From positions 62,001 to 126,000 of the forward strand of contig NZ_JACJQN010000007.1 of NCBI RefSeq assembly GCF_014696675.1: 64,000 nucleotides of DNA. Direction: 5' to 3'. Shown one piece after another: positions 26,161 through 35,095 of this stretch; within the stretch, counting starts at the first letter, position 1; each line of letters begins with the position of its first letter. The position numbers and the translations under genes are program-made. This DNA comes from Phormidium tenue FACHB-1052 (GTDB lineage Bacteria > Cyanobacteriota > Cyanobacteriia > Phormidesmidales > Phormidesmidaceae). Below the pieces are notes generated by a model. It made no database searches. It was not told where the DNA came from and saw nothing but the letters and a program-made list of their open reading frames with translations.

Positions 26161-26637
26161 ATGACTCCCGACTCCTGGCTCTTTCCCCTCAAACTCTGCA
26201 CCGCCCTTGGCTGCGGATTGGTTGCAGGCGTCTTCTTCGCCTTTTCTACCTTTGTGATGCAAGCCTTGGGCCAGCAACCGCCCGCCCAGGGCATTGCCAC
26301 TATGCAGTCGATCAACATCACCGTGATCAATCCCTGGTTTATGGGCGTGCTGTTTGGCACAGCGGCAGGCTGTCTCGCCCTCGTCGTTGCTTCGCTCATC
26401 AAGGGGCTACCCAGCGCTAAGTATCTGCTCATTGGCAGCCTGCTCTACCTGCTCGGCACTATTCTTGTCACCATCGCCTTTAATGTGCCGCTCAACGATG
26501 CGCTGGCGACGGTAAATCCAGACAGTGCCGAGGGCGCGACCCTCTGGGCCAAATACCTGACTAACTGGACGCTGTGGAACCACGTTCGCACCGCAGCCGC
26601 TCTCGGGGCCGCTGCCTGCCTAACTCTGTCGCTCTAG
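26161..26637 (+). CDS. DUF1772 (anthrone oxygenase-like) membrane protein
   Basis: A 158-residue membrane protein with four predicted helices (about residues 8-30, 55-77, 84-104 and 138-156). The central FNVPLNDALATVNPDSAEG segment is the DUF1772 signature, where the Asn-Asp and surrounding residues are conserved. Some family members catalyse cofactor-free oxygenation of anthrones in polyketide pathways; nothing here indicates such a pathway. It starts 87 nt after azoR. Confidence 0.85.
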   Translation: MTPDSWLFPLKLCTALGCGLVAGVFFAFSTFVMQALGQQPPAQGIATMQSINITVINPWFMGVLFGTAAGCLALVVASLIKGLPSAKYLLIGSLLYLLGTILVTIAFNVPLNDALATVNPDSAEGATLWAKYLTNWTLWNHVRTAAALGAAACLTLSL

Positions 26638-26780
26638 CGAATTGCCAGCGCCCATAACACTCGATCATGGCCATAGCTCTGGTCTCAGCAATGGCCAGCG
26701 GTGATCAATCACGACCTTGGCATTCAATTCATAGGTCTTATAGCACTGACAGCCCTAGCCGTCTTCAACCCTGCGTGAGC

Positions 26781-26809
26781 TAGACAAGTACCCAGGTACT
26801 ATGTACAGT
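26781..26809 (+). promoter_or_regulatory. LexA-box promoter upstream of the beta-lactamase
   Basis: AGTACCCAGGTACT at 26787-26800 is a perfect fit to the cyanobacterial LexA box RGTACNNNDGTWCB and a perfect 6-bp inverted repeat. It occupies the 17-nt spacer between TAGACA (26781-26786, -35-like) and TACAGT (26804-26809, -10-like). A repressor bound there would block polymerase. Transcription would start about 37 nt before the GTG start codon. The motif is seen; LexA control is inferred. Confidence 0.65.
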
Positions 26810-26852
26810 TGACTCCGTCCATCAATTTTGCCCTAATCAGGAGATCAATCTT

Positions 26853-27713
26853 GTGGATCGTGCCTATCCGTGGTTCTTGGGGTTAGCCGTCAGCAGCTTG
26901 GTGGCTCTCTCGACATCGCCTGCCGTTGCTCAACCCAGCGCAGCGCCGATCGCACCGCCAGTCGCCCAGCAATCTACCGATGTAGAAGCCCAATTTGCCC
27001 AGCACTTTCAAGCCCTAGGGGTAGAAGGGTCGATCATCATTCACGATGTGAATCAGAACGTGACCTATGAGCACAATCGCGATCGCAACCGCCAAGCCTT
27101 TCTGCCCGCCTCCACCTTCAAAATTCTCAACTCGCTAATTGCGCTTGAAACTGGAGTAATCGCCAACGATCTGGCTATCTTGACCTGGGATGGCGTTGAG
27201 CGCATGGTGCCCGCCTGGAATCGAGATCAAAACATGCGAACAGCGTTTAACCTATCCGCCGTCTGGTTTTACCAGGTGCTATCGCGGCGGGTGGGGCACG
27301 ATCGCATGCAGCAGTGGGTCAGCGAGGCAGGCTACGGCAACCAAACCATTGGTGGCCCTGATGCGATCGACAGTTTCTGGCTAGAGGGCGATCTGCGGAT
27401 TACGCCCCAGCAGCAAATCGAGTTCTTGCAGCGTCTGCACCGCAACGAACTGCCATTTTCTGAGCAGACCATAGCTACGGTCAAAGACATTATGATCACC
27501 GAGCGCACCCCTGACTACACGCTGCGGGCCAAGACCGGCTGGGCTGGCTTGGGCGAGGCCGATCAACCCCAAATTGGCTGGTATGTCGGCTATCTAGAGC
27601 AGGGGGAAAACGTCTACTTGTTTGCCACCAACATCGACATGCGCAGTGATGCCGATGCCCCAGTCCGCCTTGAGCTAACGCGTCGCTGCTTTGAGACCCT
27701 AAATCTTTTGTAG
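26853..27713 (+). CDS. Class D (OXA-type) beta-lactamase
   Basis: A 286-residue serine beta-lactamase. Residues 1-27 form a signal peptide ending AVAQ. Active-site motifs are complete: S87-T-F-K90, S135-A-V137, Y161-G-N163 and K227-T-G229. The start is GTG 26853, supported by AGGAG 7-9 nt upstream. It hydrolyses or binds beta-lactams in the periplasm; the natural role could also be in peptidoglycan metabolism or signalling. A LexA-type promoter lies directly upstream and a DHFR-like gene follows 46 nt later. Confidence 0.95.
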   Translation: MDRAYPWFLGLAVSSLVALSTSPAVAQPSAAPIAPPVAQQSTDVEAQFAQHFQALGVEGSIIIHDVNQNVTYEHNRDRNRQAFLPASTFKILNSLIALETGVIANDLAILTWDGVERMVPAWNRDQNMRTAFNLSAVWFYQVLSRRVGHDRMQQWVSEAGYGNQTIGGPDAIDSFWLEGDLRITPQQQIEFLQRLHRNELPFSEQTIATVKDIMITERTPDYTLRAKTGWAGLGEADQPQIGWYVGYLEQGENVYLFATNIDMRSDADAPVRLELTRRCFETLNLL

Positions 27714-27759
27714 CCGTCCCTAAATCCTGACTCAACACCATGAGGGAGCACAATCTACC

Positions 27760-28338
27760 ATGGCCACCATTTATTACACAGCGACTAGCTTAGATGGCTT
27801 TATCGCCGACCCAAACAATTCTCTCGACTGGTTGTTTCAGTTTGGCGAATTAGAGCCGAATACGTTTGATGCCTTTTTGGAGGGAGTAGGGGCGATCGCC
27901 ATGGGCTCCACCACTTACCAGTGGATCTACGACCACGATTTTTCTGCTGAGGCTGACAACCCCCAGCCCTGGCCCTACAAAGTACCAGCCTGGGTCTTCA
28001 CCTCGCGCCAGCTGCCGACGATTGAGCATGCCGATGTTCGCTTTGTCAGTGGCGACGTCCAGCCCTTTCACCAGGAGATGGCGATCGCGGCTGGCGACAA
28101 AAACGTGTGGATCGTCGGTGGCGGCGATCTGGCCGGTCAGTTCTACGACGCTGGGCTGCTGAATGAAATTGTGGTGCAAATTGCCTCGGTCACCCTCGGC
28201 GGCGGTGCTCCCCTGTTTCCGCTGCGGGTCGATCCGCCCTTGAAGCTGCTGTCAGCCAAAACCTACGGCCAAAACTTTGTGGAATTGCACTACCAGGTTC
28301 CAGCTCAAAAAAGACCAGGTAATTTCACGGTTGCCTAA
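27760..28338 (+). CDS. Dihydrofolate reductase family protein (RibD C-terminal-like)
   Basis: A 192-residue NADPH-dependent reductase-fold protein. It begins IYYTATSLDGFIADPNNSLDWL and has AMGSTTYQWI, VFTSRQLPTI, VWIVGGGDLAGQFYDAGLLNE (cofactor-binding GGG) and a conserved C-terminal strand. This YyaP/YwjB-like family shares the fold with DHFR and the riboflavin reductase RibD; physiological substrates are mostly unknown. GGGAG precedes ATG 27760 and the gene follows the beta-lactamase by 46 nt, so the two are likely co-transcribed. Confidence 0.9.
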   Translation: MATIYYTATSLDGFIADPNNSLDWLFQFGELEPNTFDAFLEGVGAIAMGSTTYQWIYDHDFSAEADNPQPWPYKVPAWVFTSRQLPTIEHADVRFVSGDVQPFHQEMAIAAGDKNVWIVGGGDLAGQFYDAGLLNEIVVQIASVTLGGGAPLFPLRVDPPLKLLSAKTYGQNFVELHYQVPAQKRPGNFTVA

Positions 28339-28368
28339 CTTGACACCGTTGCAGATTTCTATCGTGTC

Positions 28369-28397
28369 TTGGCAAAAGAGTACGCAAAACCTATAGT
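28369..28397 (+). promoter_or_regulatory. Sigma70-type promoter for the acetyltransferase gene
   Basis: TTGGCA (28369-28374), a 17-nt spacer and TATAGT (28392-28397) form a good group 1 sigma promoter 41 nt before ATG 28439. The 15-mer covering the -10 region (28384-28398) is identical to that upstream of the SH3 gene (18664-18678). Confidence 0.6.
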
Positions 28398-28438
28398 GGT
28401 CAGGCGGCTAGCCAACATTGAATCAGCAGGTGACAACC

Positions 28439-28984
28439 ATGCCTGAGTCAAGCACCATTACCCTGCGGCCCGCTACCTTGAGCGACCTAGGCCTACTGCG
28501 CCACTGGGATGAACAACCTCAGGTGATCGCCGCCGACCCCAACGACGACTGGGGCTGGGAGGTAGAGCTAGCCCGCACCCCCACCTGGCGCGAGCAGCTC
28601 ATGGCTGAACTCAACGGTCGCCCCATCGGCTTCATTCAAATTATTGATCCTGCCCAGGAAGACAGCCACTACTGGGGCGACGTACCGGCCAATTTGCGGG
28701 CGATCGACATTTGGATTGGCGAACCCACCGAGTTAGGCAAAGGCTATGGCACCACCATGATGCGGCTGGCCCTGGCTCGCTGTTTTGAGAATCCATTGGT
28801 GACAGCGGTGCTGATTGACCCGCTGACTAGCAACACCCGCGCCCACCGATTCTATGAGCGCCTCGGGTTCAAATTTGTAGAGCACCGCCGCTTTGGCGAC
28901 GATGACTGCTCGGTCTATCGCCTAGACCGGGCTGATTGGGCCGACGCAACACCAAATCTGGACATAGCCATTGCCGATGGTTAA
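28439..28984 (+). CDS. GNAT acetyltransferase, AAC(6')-Ib-like
   Basis: A 181-residue acetyl-CoA-dependent N-acetyltransferase. The sequence follows the aminoglycoside 6'-acetyltransferase pattern: GRPIGFIQI, then RAIDIWIGEPTELGKGYGT with the acetyl-CoA loop, then IDPLTSNTRAHRFYERLGF. AGGTGA upstream supports ATG 28439 over a TTG at 28418. Relatives also include siderophore-type acetyltransferases, so aminoglycoside activity is not proven. It follows the beta-lactamase and DHFR-like genes but has its own promoter. Confidence 0.88.
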   Translation: MPESSTITLRPATLSDLGLLRHWDEQPQVIAADPNDDWGWEVELARTPTWREQLMAELNGRPIGFIQIIDPAQEDSHYWGDVPANLRAIDIWIGEPTELGKGYGTTMMRLALARCFENPLVTAVLIDPLTSNTRAHRFYERLGFKFVEHRRFGDDDCSVYRLDRADWADATPNLDIAIADG

Positions 28985-29087
28985 GCAACGCGTCATCCCA
29001 GCTATAGCTCGCGGTGGGATTGCTCTTAACTCTCTAAAAGCCCTCCCTAGAGAGTCTCTGAAGTTCACAGCGGTCACCATGAGCGGC

Positions 29088-30665
29088 TTACAGCGTTTTA
29101 GTCTCTAGGGGTAAAAATACCGTCAGCACTTCGCCAGCCTGGGGACGATGCCGCACGATCAGCTTGCCGCCTAAGGCTTGAAACAGATTCTTGGTGGCGT
29201 TGAGGTTAAGGCTGAGGCCCCCGGTTTCGGGCTGAAACATAAGCAACTGCCCCAGAGCCTTGAAGGGCGACGAGAAGGGATCAGGCTTGGGCTGGTCATC
29301 ACAGCCCGTGGGGGGCAGCGACTGAAACTGAAGCTTAAGCTGGTGCCCAGCCAGGGTGACCGCTAGCTCGATGTGGCTGTAAGGAGGCAAGCTGTGGGTA
29401 AAGCGGTCGATCAGCCCGGTCAGCACCTGGGTCAGCATAGCTGGGTCACTATTTACCATGGGCAGACAGGGGGGTACGTTCACCGTCAGGCTGAGGTTGC
29501 GGCGACTGGCCTGCTGCTGCCAGCGAGGAATGGCATCGTCAAATAGCTGGTTGAGGGAGATCGCCGACAGGGGCGATCGCGGTCTGGCCGTCCGATCGGT
29601 CTCTAGCTCTACAGCTCGAAAAATCAGGCTAAAGCGATCGATCTGCTGGGTGCATTCGCGATCGATCAGCCGCAGCCGCTTACCCACTTCATCGCTGATA
29701 TCTTTGCGCTTGAGCAGCGATCGCGTCAGCGTGCGAATTGTCGTCAAGGGCGTACGAATTTCGTGGGCCATTGCCTTGAGCAGCTCAGTATCGGGGCTGC
29801 CCTCCTCGGCGGGTTCAGGGGTTGCCTCAGCAGCACTGCCGAATACAGATTGAAAGTGAGGGGGCGAGTCAGTCTGAAAGGCCGCCACACTAGGGCGAGC
29901 GGGCAGGGCTAAGGTCGGCATAGCCACAGCCGATCCATGCCCCTCAGCCTCGACTGACCCAGGGGGCAGATGGCGCAGTTGGGCCATGAGCAAATGGCTG
30001 TAGCGAGTCACCAGGCGATAGTCGGGCTCAACGGGAGGAAACTGATCGATCAGGCGATCGAGGGCCTGCACCAGGGGGGGACGGGTAGCCACAACGCGAT
30101 CGCGCAAACGCTGCCAGCCCTGCTGCACCACCTCAGGAGCAAAGGAAAACTGAAACTGGGGTAGTCCCTGAGCATCATAGCCCAGCACCAACAGCAGGCT
30201 GATGCGCCGGGTCAGCAGCAGACAAAACCGTTCTCCCACTAGTGGGTCACTGCTGGTTAGAGGCACCATCTGCAAATCACAGGCGGGAGCTGTGGCCGAT
30301 CCTTTCCCCTGACCTGGCAGCAGAGGGCGGGTTACGGCCAGAATCTGCTCTAGCTGTTCGGGCACCAAAAGCCAGTGAGCCAACCGCCGCCCCATAAGGC
30401 GATCGGGCAACACTGGAAATGGCCCCGACAACACCCCGCCCATCAGCGGCAGCGGCCCATCCGCCTCCGCTAGGACAGAGTCTGGAGGAAGTTCGAGTAG
30501 TAGCCTAATCAGGGCTGTAAGACCACTTAACCACTCTTGCTCAGCCTGAATGTGAGCCTGGGGCGTACTAGCACCAGGCCGCCAATGAACTTCCTCTAGC
30601 CGGGGGCCAGACGAAACCTGCTGCTCACTGAGCAATGGACTAAGGGGTAGAAACTGCTGCACCAA
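29088..30665 (-). CDS. Sensor histidine kinase with intact His but degenerate ATPase domain
   Basis: A 525-residue soluble kinase-like protein. The N-terminal region (about 1-240) shows the same layout as the kinase at 20256 (a hydrophobic FCLLLTRRISLLLVLG strand followed by helices), suggesting a DICT-like sensor. The H-box AMAHEIRTPLTTIRTL has His301. The ATPase region is degenerate: the N-box position reads VLTGLIDRFTHS, no DxGxG G1 motif is found, and the G2 region reads GGLSLNLNATKNL. Phosphorylation in trans is a natural hypothesis. No response regulator is adjacent. Confidence 0.82.
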   Translation of the reverse strand: MVQQFLPLSPLLSEQQVSSGPRLEEVHWRPGASTPQAHIQAEQEWLSGLTALIRLLLELPPDSVLAEADGPLPLMGGVLSGPFPVLPDRLMGRRLAHWLLVPEQLEQILAVTRPLLPGQGKGSATAPACDLQMVPLTSSDPLVGERFCLLLTRRISLLLVLGYDAQGLPQFQFSFAPEVVQQGWQRLRDRVVATRPPLVQALDRLIDQFPPVEPDYRLVTRYSHLLMAQLRHLPPGSVEAEGHGSAVAMPTLALPARPSVAAFQTDSPPHFQSVFGSAAEATPEPAEEGSPDTELLKAMAHEIRTPLTTIRTLTRSLLKRKDISDEVGKRLRLIDRECTQQIDRFSLIFRAVELETDRTARPRSPLSAISLNQLFDDAIPRWQQQASRRNLSLTVNVPPCLPMVNSDPAMLTQVLTGLIDRFTHSLPPYSHIELAVTLAGHQLKLQFQSLPPTGCDDQPKPDPFSSPFKALGQLLMFQPETGGLSLNLNATKNLFQALGGKLIVRHRPQAGEVLTVFLPLETKTL

Positions 30666-30813
30666 GGCGTCACCTGTCTCTGCGATCGGCCAACTACGGC
30701 ACTTAAGCCGCAGTCAGCAGGTTGCCCACTCCAGACAACCCACCGTCTATTACGAGACTACGCCCTTAATCACAATTGAGGTATGGGTAGAACCGAACGG
30801 AAACCCGGCCAAT

Positions 30814-31170
30814 CTATCCGAACCAGCTCGACGGAATGGGATCAGCCTCAACCCGCTCGGTGCTAGGGCGACGCTGGGAAACTTCGGGCCGTCCCAGCAA
30901 AGCCTCAATTCCTTGGTGAATCAGCTGATTGATCTGATTGTGCTGCTCAGAGGAGTAGCAATGCCCCGTCGGTGCCATATCACAGGCCGTACTGCTGTCC
31001 ATCGCGACATACACCACCGGCAGCCGAGCGAGAACGTAGGCCGTCAGTTTCTGCCGCAGTTCAGGCACTGCAAAAACCTGGCGGTATTCGTAGAGCGGAT
31101 AGGCCGCCAGAATAGCGTCAATCTTATCCGTTACGATCGGTAAAGTTAGGTTGACAATGGTTTGAGGCAT
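30814..31170 (-). CDS. ComFB-like late competence/second-messenger protein
   Basis: A 118-residue protein of the ComFB family: VNLTLPIVTDKIDAILA, then VPELRQKLTAYVLARLPVVYV and a C-terminal helix. Cyanobacterial ComFB-type proteins have been reported as cyclic-di-nucleotide receptors affecting cell size or motility/competence; which applies here is unknown. It lies 148 nt upstream of the kinase at 29088-30665 on the same strand. Two or three Cys/His residues (ACDMAPTGHC) in the middle may bind metal. Confidence 0.85.
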   Translation of the reverse strand: MPQTIVNLTLPIVTDKIDAILAAYPLYEYRQVFAVPELRQKLTAYVLARLPVVYVAMDSSTACDMAPTGHCYSSEQHNQINQLIHQGIEALLGRPEVSQRRPSTERVEADPIPSSWFG

Positions 31171-31612
31171 TTGAATTAAACTCCAGGGGTATTAGGCGGC
31201 AAGATTAGGGGTTAGGTACTTCACTCACAGACTGGGGATCAGTCTAAACAAGCTAAAAAGAGCCTGGGAGCAAGATTAAAGGTTGAAAACTAGTTCACCG
31301 GATAGACCAGCTCAGCCTAGAAATTAACTTGAAGCGACGGCTAGAGCCGGTTAATAGAAATGTTCTAAAGCTTTGAAGTGAAGCACCTCCTAACTGACCT
31401 TAGATATTCCCTATATATGTGTGCCGATGGCGATCCCCTTACCTAAGTTTTAGAAAAAAATCATTTTTCTCTTTCGAACGATTATAAAAACTACGTAAAC
31501 TGACTCGTTTCTCAATCGTTGTTGTTTTTAGCAGGAGTGTTATTCTCCTAGCTATTACAATGCGTGTCTATTGATCAAATCTCGACCCAATCAACAAAGA
31601 ATGTGGTAGACA
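31171..31612. other. AT-rich divergent intergenic region
   Basis: This 442-nt region lies between comFB (-) and the gene at 31613 (+). It is clearly more AT-rich than its surroundings, particularly at 31390-31560, and probably contains promoters in both directions. I see no supported coding sequence, RNA gene or recognisable operator. Confidence 0.5.
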
Positions 31613-32284
31613 GTGGCACTGCGGCAAATTGTTTTACTGATCTGTGGCGGCATACACCCGCCTAGCTTCACGGGGCAGATTTTGGCTACGATCGCCAGAG
31701 AAAAGGCCCTAAGCCAACACAGCCAGATTGTCTATGCGCCCCGCGCCCCGCTGGGCGTGCTTTCACCGTTTGCCCTGCGCCAAGCTCTTGAGGCCAGGGC
31801 TGAGTTGAGCGAAGAGCTAACAAGAGCGTCACGCTTTGCAACTCCTGAAGGAAATGACCTAGACCACACTGGCTCTACAGGTGCACCGCCAGCACTTGTG
31901 ATTTGGGCCTTTAGCGCAGGCTGTGTCGGGGCCGCTGCCCTGGCTACTCACTGGCACCGTTACCAAGGGCCAGTACTGGCCCTCTTGATGGTGGATGGCT
32001 GGGGAGTTCCCCGCGACCCCGAGGTGCCAACCTATCGGCTCAGCCACGATCGCACCACCCACCACACCTCTCGCTGTTTGGGATCGGGAGATATCGATTT
32101 TTACGCAGACCCAGCCGTGCCCCATCTCCACCTGTGGCAACAGCCTCAGTCGGTAGAGGGTTGGGCCACAGCACCAGGGAAAGCTAGGGAACGCCTGACT
32201 GCCACCGATTTTCTTTGCCTGCGATCGCGCCAGGCCATCGACCGCTACACCGCCGGTTCACGGTTGAATATCAACGCCCCATAA
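31613..32284 (+). CDS. Conserved hypothetical protein, hydrolase-like
   Basis: A 223-residue protein. The opening strand IVLLICGGIHPPSF, followed by VIWAFSAGCVGAAALA (a G-x-S-x-G-like FSAGC elbow) and LALLMVDGWGVP resembles an alpha/beta-hydrolase half, but motifs are incomplete, so function is not assigned. The start is GTG 31613: the ATG at 31601 runs straight into a stop. It precedes ilvB by 186 nt. Confidence 0.65.
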   Translation: MALRQIVLLICGGIHPPSFTGQILATIAREKALSQHSQIVYAPRAPLGVLSPFALRQALEARAELSEELTRASRFATPEGNDLDHTGSTGAPPALVIWAFSAGCVGAAALATHWHRYQGPVLALLMVDGWGVPRDPEVPTYRLSHDRTTHHTSRCLGSGDIDFYADPAVPHLHLWQQPQSVEGWATAPGKARERLTATDFLCLRSRQAIDRYTAGSRLNINAP

Positions 32285-32469
32285 CCAGGCGGCCCAAAGT
32301 ATGCCCTGTGGCAACAATGACCCTAGCCTCTGCTGCTAATATGAGAGGAAATGTTCTTCATTTAACAGCATTTAGCACCACGATTCCTGTAAAGCAGCGG
32401 CGGTGAGCCTGTTCACTGCCCGTGTGGCCTGAGGGAGAAAATGTTCTGACTTTATTTTCTTCTTAACTA

Positions 32470-34359
32470 ATGCAATCTAGCCCTAGCCCAACTCAAGCAC
32501 CCGCCGCTATGACAACTCCCATTGCCGCTCCTAACAGTGTTCTTGTGCGCCGCGCCTCTGGCGCTTTTGCCCTGATCGATAGTCTCAGACGGCACGGGGT
32601 AGAACATATTTTTGGCTATCCGGGTGGGGCTATTTTGCCAATCTATGACGAGCTATACCGCGCCGAAGCCGCCGGGGGGATCAGTCATATCTTAGTGCGC
32701 CATGAGCAGGGCGGAGCCCATGCCGCTGATGGCTATGCCCGCGCCACGGGGAAAGTGGGCGTTTGCTTTGGCACCTCTGGCCCTGGAGCCACCAACCTGG
32801 TGACCGGCATTGCCACCGCCCAAATGGACTCCATTCCCATGGTGGTGATTACGGGTCAGGTGCCCAGCCATGCGATCGGCAGCGACGCCTTCCAAGAGAC
32901 CGACATCTTCGGTATCACGCTGCCCTTGGTCAAGCATTCCTACGTCGCTCGTACCCCTGAGCAGATTCCGCGCATGGTGGCGGAGGCTTTTTACATTGCT
33001 CAGACCGGTCGCCCTGGCCCGGTGCTGATCGACATTCCCAAAGATATCGGTCTAGCAGAATTCGACTACGTGCCTGTGGAGCCCGGCAAGGTGAGTCTGC
33101 CCGGTTACAAACCTACCGTCAAGGGCAACCCCCGCCAGGTCAATCCGGCTCTGCGCCTGCTGCGCCAGAGTGAGCGCCCCCTGCTCTATGTGGGTGGCGG
33201 TGCCATTACCGCTGGTGCCCATGCCGAAATTCGCCGACTGGCAGAATATTTTCAAATTCCCGTGACCACCACGCTGATGGGTAAAGGGTCTTTTGATGAG
33301 CATCACCCCCTAGCTCTCGGCATGCTCGGCATGCATGGCACTGCCTACGCCAACTTTGCCGTCAGCGAATGTGATCTGCTGATTGCCGTTGGCGCTCGCT
33401 TTGACGATCGCGTTACCGGCAAGCTAGACGAGTTTGCCTCTCGCGCCCAGGTCATCCATATCGATATTGACCCAGCTGAGGTGGGCAAAAATCGCGCTCC
33501 CCAGGTGCCCATCGTGGGCGATGTGAAGCACGTACTGACCACTATGCTCAGCCGCCTAGAGGAAGAGAATCAGCTGCCGCCCCCCAACCAAACGGCGGCC
33601 TGGCGCGATCGCATCGATCGCTGGAAGCGCGATTATCCCCTGGTGGTGCCCACCTATCCCGACGAGCTGTCGCCCCAGGAAGTGATCCACGAGCTGGCCA
33701 TTCAGGCTCCCCACGCCTACTTCACCACCGATGTGGGTCAGCACCAGATGTGGTCAGCTCAGTTCCTCAAGAATGGCCCCCGCCAGTGGGTATCCAGCGC
33801 AGGGCTAGGCACCATGGGTTTCGGCATGCCCGCAGCCCTAGGGGTGCAGGTGGCGCTGCCCAACGAAACGGTGATCTGCATCAGCGGCGACGCCAGCTTT
33901 CAGATGAACCTGCAAGAGCTAGGCACCCTGGCTCAGTACAACATTCCCGTCAAGACGGTGATTGTGAACAACGGCTGGCAGGGCATGGTGCGTCAGTGGC
34001 AGCAAGCCTTCCACGGCGAGCGTTACTCCTCTTCTAATATGGAAGTGGGGATGCCCAACTTTGAGGTGCTGGCTCAGGCCTATGGCATCAAGGGCATGGT
34101 GGTGCGCGATCGCGACCAGCTCACCCCAACCGTGGCGGCAATGCTGGCCCACGACGGCCCCGTCCTGCTCGACGTGCGCGTGCGCCGCAACGAAAATTGC
34201 TACCCCATGGTGGCCCCTGGTAAAGGCAATCACCAAATGATCGGTCTGCCCGAGGTGCATGGCACTGGCAGCAGTACAGGTCTGACCCCCTGCGTGAGCT
34301 GTGGGCACCAAAATATCTCAACCAGCAATTTCTGCTCAGAGTGCGGTACAAAGCTGTAG
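32470..34359 (+). CDS. ilvB: Acetolactate synthase large subunit with C-terminal zinc ribbon
   Basis: A 629-residue TPP- and FAD-dependent enzyme of branched-chain amino-acid synthesis, forming acetolactate or acetohydroxybutyrate. Motifs: catalytic Glu in [35 protein letters not shown]-region [13 protein letters not shown] and the TPP motif GDASFQMN through [14 protein letters not shown]. The last 22 residues add a zinc ribbon with Cys608, Cys611, Cys622 and Cys625 (CxxCG...CxxCG). No small subunit (ilvN) is adjacent. ATG 32470 was kept; ATG at residue 14 is an alternative. The spacer upstream has AAATGTTCT at 32349 and 32439. Confidence 0.95.
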   Translation: MQSSPSPTQAPAAMTTPIAAPNSVLVRRASGAFALIDSLRRHGVEHIFGYPGGAILPIYDELYRAEAAGGISHILVRHEQGGAHAADGYARATGKVGVCFGTSGPGATNLVTGIATAQMDSIPMVVITGQVPSHAIGSDAFQETDIFGITLPLVKHSYVARTPEQIPRMVAEAFYIAQTGRPGPVLIDIPKDIGLAEFDYVPVEPGKVSLPGYKPTVKGNPRQVNPALRLLRQSERPLLYVGGGAITAGAHAEIRRLAEYFQIPVTTTLMGKGSFDEHHPLALGMLGMHGTAYANFAVSECDLLIAVGARFDDRVTGKLDEFASRAQVIHIDIDPAEVGKNRAPQVPIVGDVKHVLTTMLSRLEEENQLPPPNQTAAWRDRIDRWKRDYPLVVPTYPDELSPQEVIHELAIQAPHAYFTTDVGQHQMWSAQFLKNGPRQWVSSAGLGTMGFGMPAALGVQVALPNETVICISGDASFQMNLQELGTLAQYNIPVKTVIVNNGWQGMVRQWQQAFHGERYSSSNMEVGMPNFEVLAQAYGIKGMVVRDRDQLTPTVAAMLAHDGPVLLDVRVRRNENCYPMVAPGKGNHQMIGLPEVHGTGSSTGLTPCVSCGHQNISTSNFCSECGTKL

Positions 34360-34534
34360 ACGCATAAAAACGTCATTTATTGCTGTAGAACGGTTCAAGA
34401 TTTAAGGAATTGATCCTACTTTTTGGCCCTTAAACTTCAGACTTTAAATGCCGCGTTCATTTTGCCGGTTGATAGCTCAATTTTTTCAGAATGCAGTATC
34501 CTGACTTCAGTTTCATTACTGGTGTGGGTCATCT

Positions 34535-35062
34535 ATGTCTGCTGCGCTGAAATCCTATGTGCCCCGTCCGGTGCCGTCTCGGTCTACGGCAGCGACAGCA
34601 CATGCCCAAGGCTACGCCACGCAACCAGCAGAAACCAGGCCAGAAATTTCTGCGCCAGTGGTGCTGCCCCAGGCTCCAGGCTTAGACTCTTCTAGCCCCG
34701 TGGTGCGGCGACTGGCCCAGCTACACCTGGTGTCGTCAGCGCTGGCCACATCGCTGGTAGCGCTGACCTTGTTGAGCTATGGCACGTCGGTTTATATCAA
34801 TCGCCAGCTCAACCAGGCCAGTCAGCAGCTCAATCGCTTGCAGCGCAACGAGCAGCAGCTCACCACCGCCAATGAGGTGCTTAAAAACCATCTAGCCCAG
34901 CAGGTAGAAGGGAGTGAAATGGGGTTTCAGCCACCTCAGCCAGGCAGCGTCATCTTTCTCAAGCCAGCGCAGCAGGCTGCGGTGGCAATGCCGGTTCCCG
35001 CATCAACATCGCTCTTGGGACGATTAGCACTACCCAAGGTAGATGTCCCTTTAGGTTATTAG
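34535..35062 (+). CDS. Candidate FtsL-like division protein
   Basis: A 175-residue bitopic membrane protein. It has a 60-residue cytoplasmic Pro/Ala-rich part, one transmembrane helix (about 63-87), a Gln/Leu-rich coiled coil (about 88-122), then EMGFQPPQPGSVIFL. The last segment resembles the LGM..P.PGQVIYL pattern at the FtsL coiled-coil end. It lies 33 nt upstream of ftsI, the usual position of ftsL. I have seen no clear homologue by name, so the assignment rests on topology, motif and synteny. No family name is given with certainty. Confidence 0.65.
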   Translation: MSAALKSYVPRPVPSRSTAATAHAQGYATQPAETRPEISAPVVLPQAPGLDSSSPVVRRLAQLHLVSSALATSLVALTLLSYGTSVYINRQLNQASQQLNRLQRNEQQLTTANEVLKNHLAQQVEGSEMGFQPPQPGSVIFLKPAQQAAVAMPVPASTSLLGRLALPKVDVPLGY

Positions 35063-35095
35063 ACCCTAGCCTCACCGTTTACCTGCGTTGCACCC

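Noticed and set aside
28332-28345. GCCTAAC after the DHFR-like gene resembles an integron attC half-site
   Set aside because: No matching GTTRRRY partner or paired inner arms were found, so this is a chance 7-mer and not evidence of a cassette array.
18664-28398. Identical 15-mer GCAAAACCTATAGTG at 18664-18678 and 28384-28398
   Set aside because: About this many 15-mer matches are expected by chance in 64 kb; both cover -10 regions but no shared wider sequence supports a regulon.
32349-32447. Repeated AAATGTTCT upstream of ilvB at 32349 and 32439
   Set aside because: Nine bases repeated once is weak; the surroundings differ and no known regulator was recognised.
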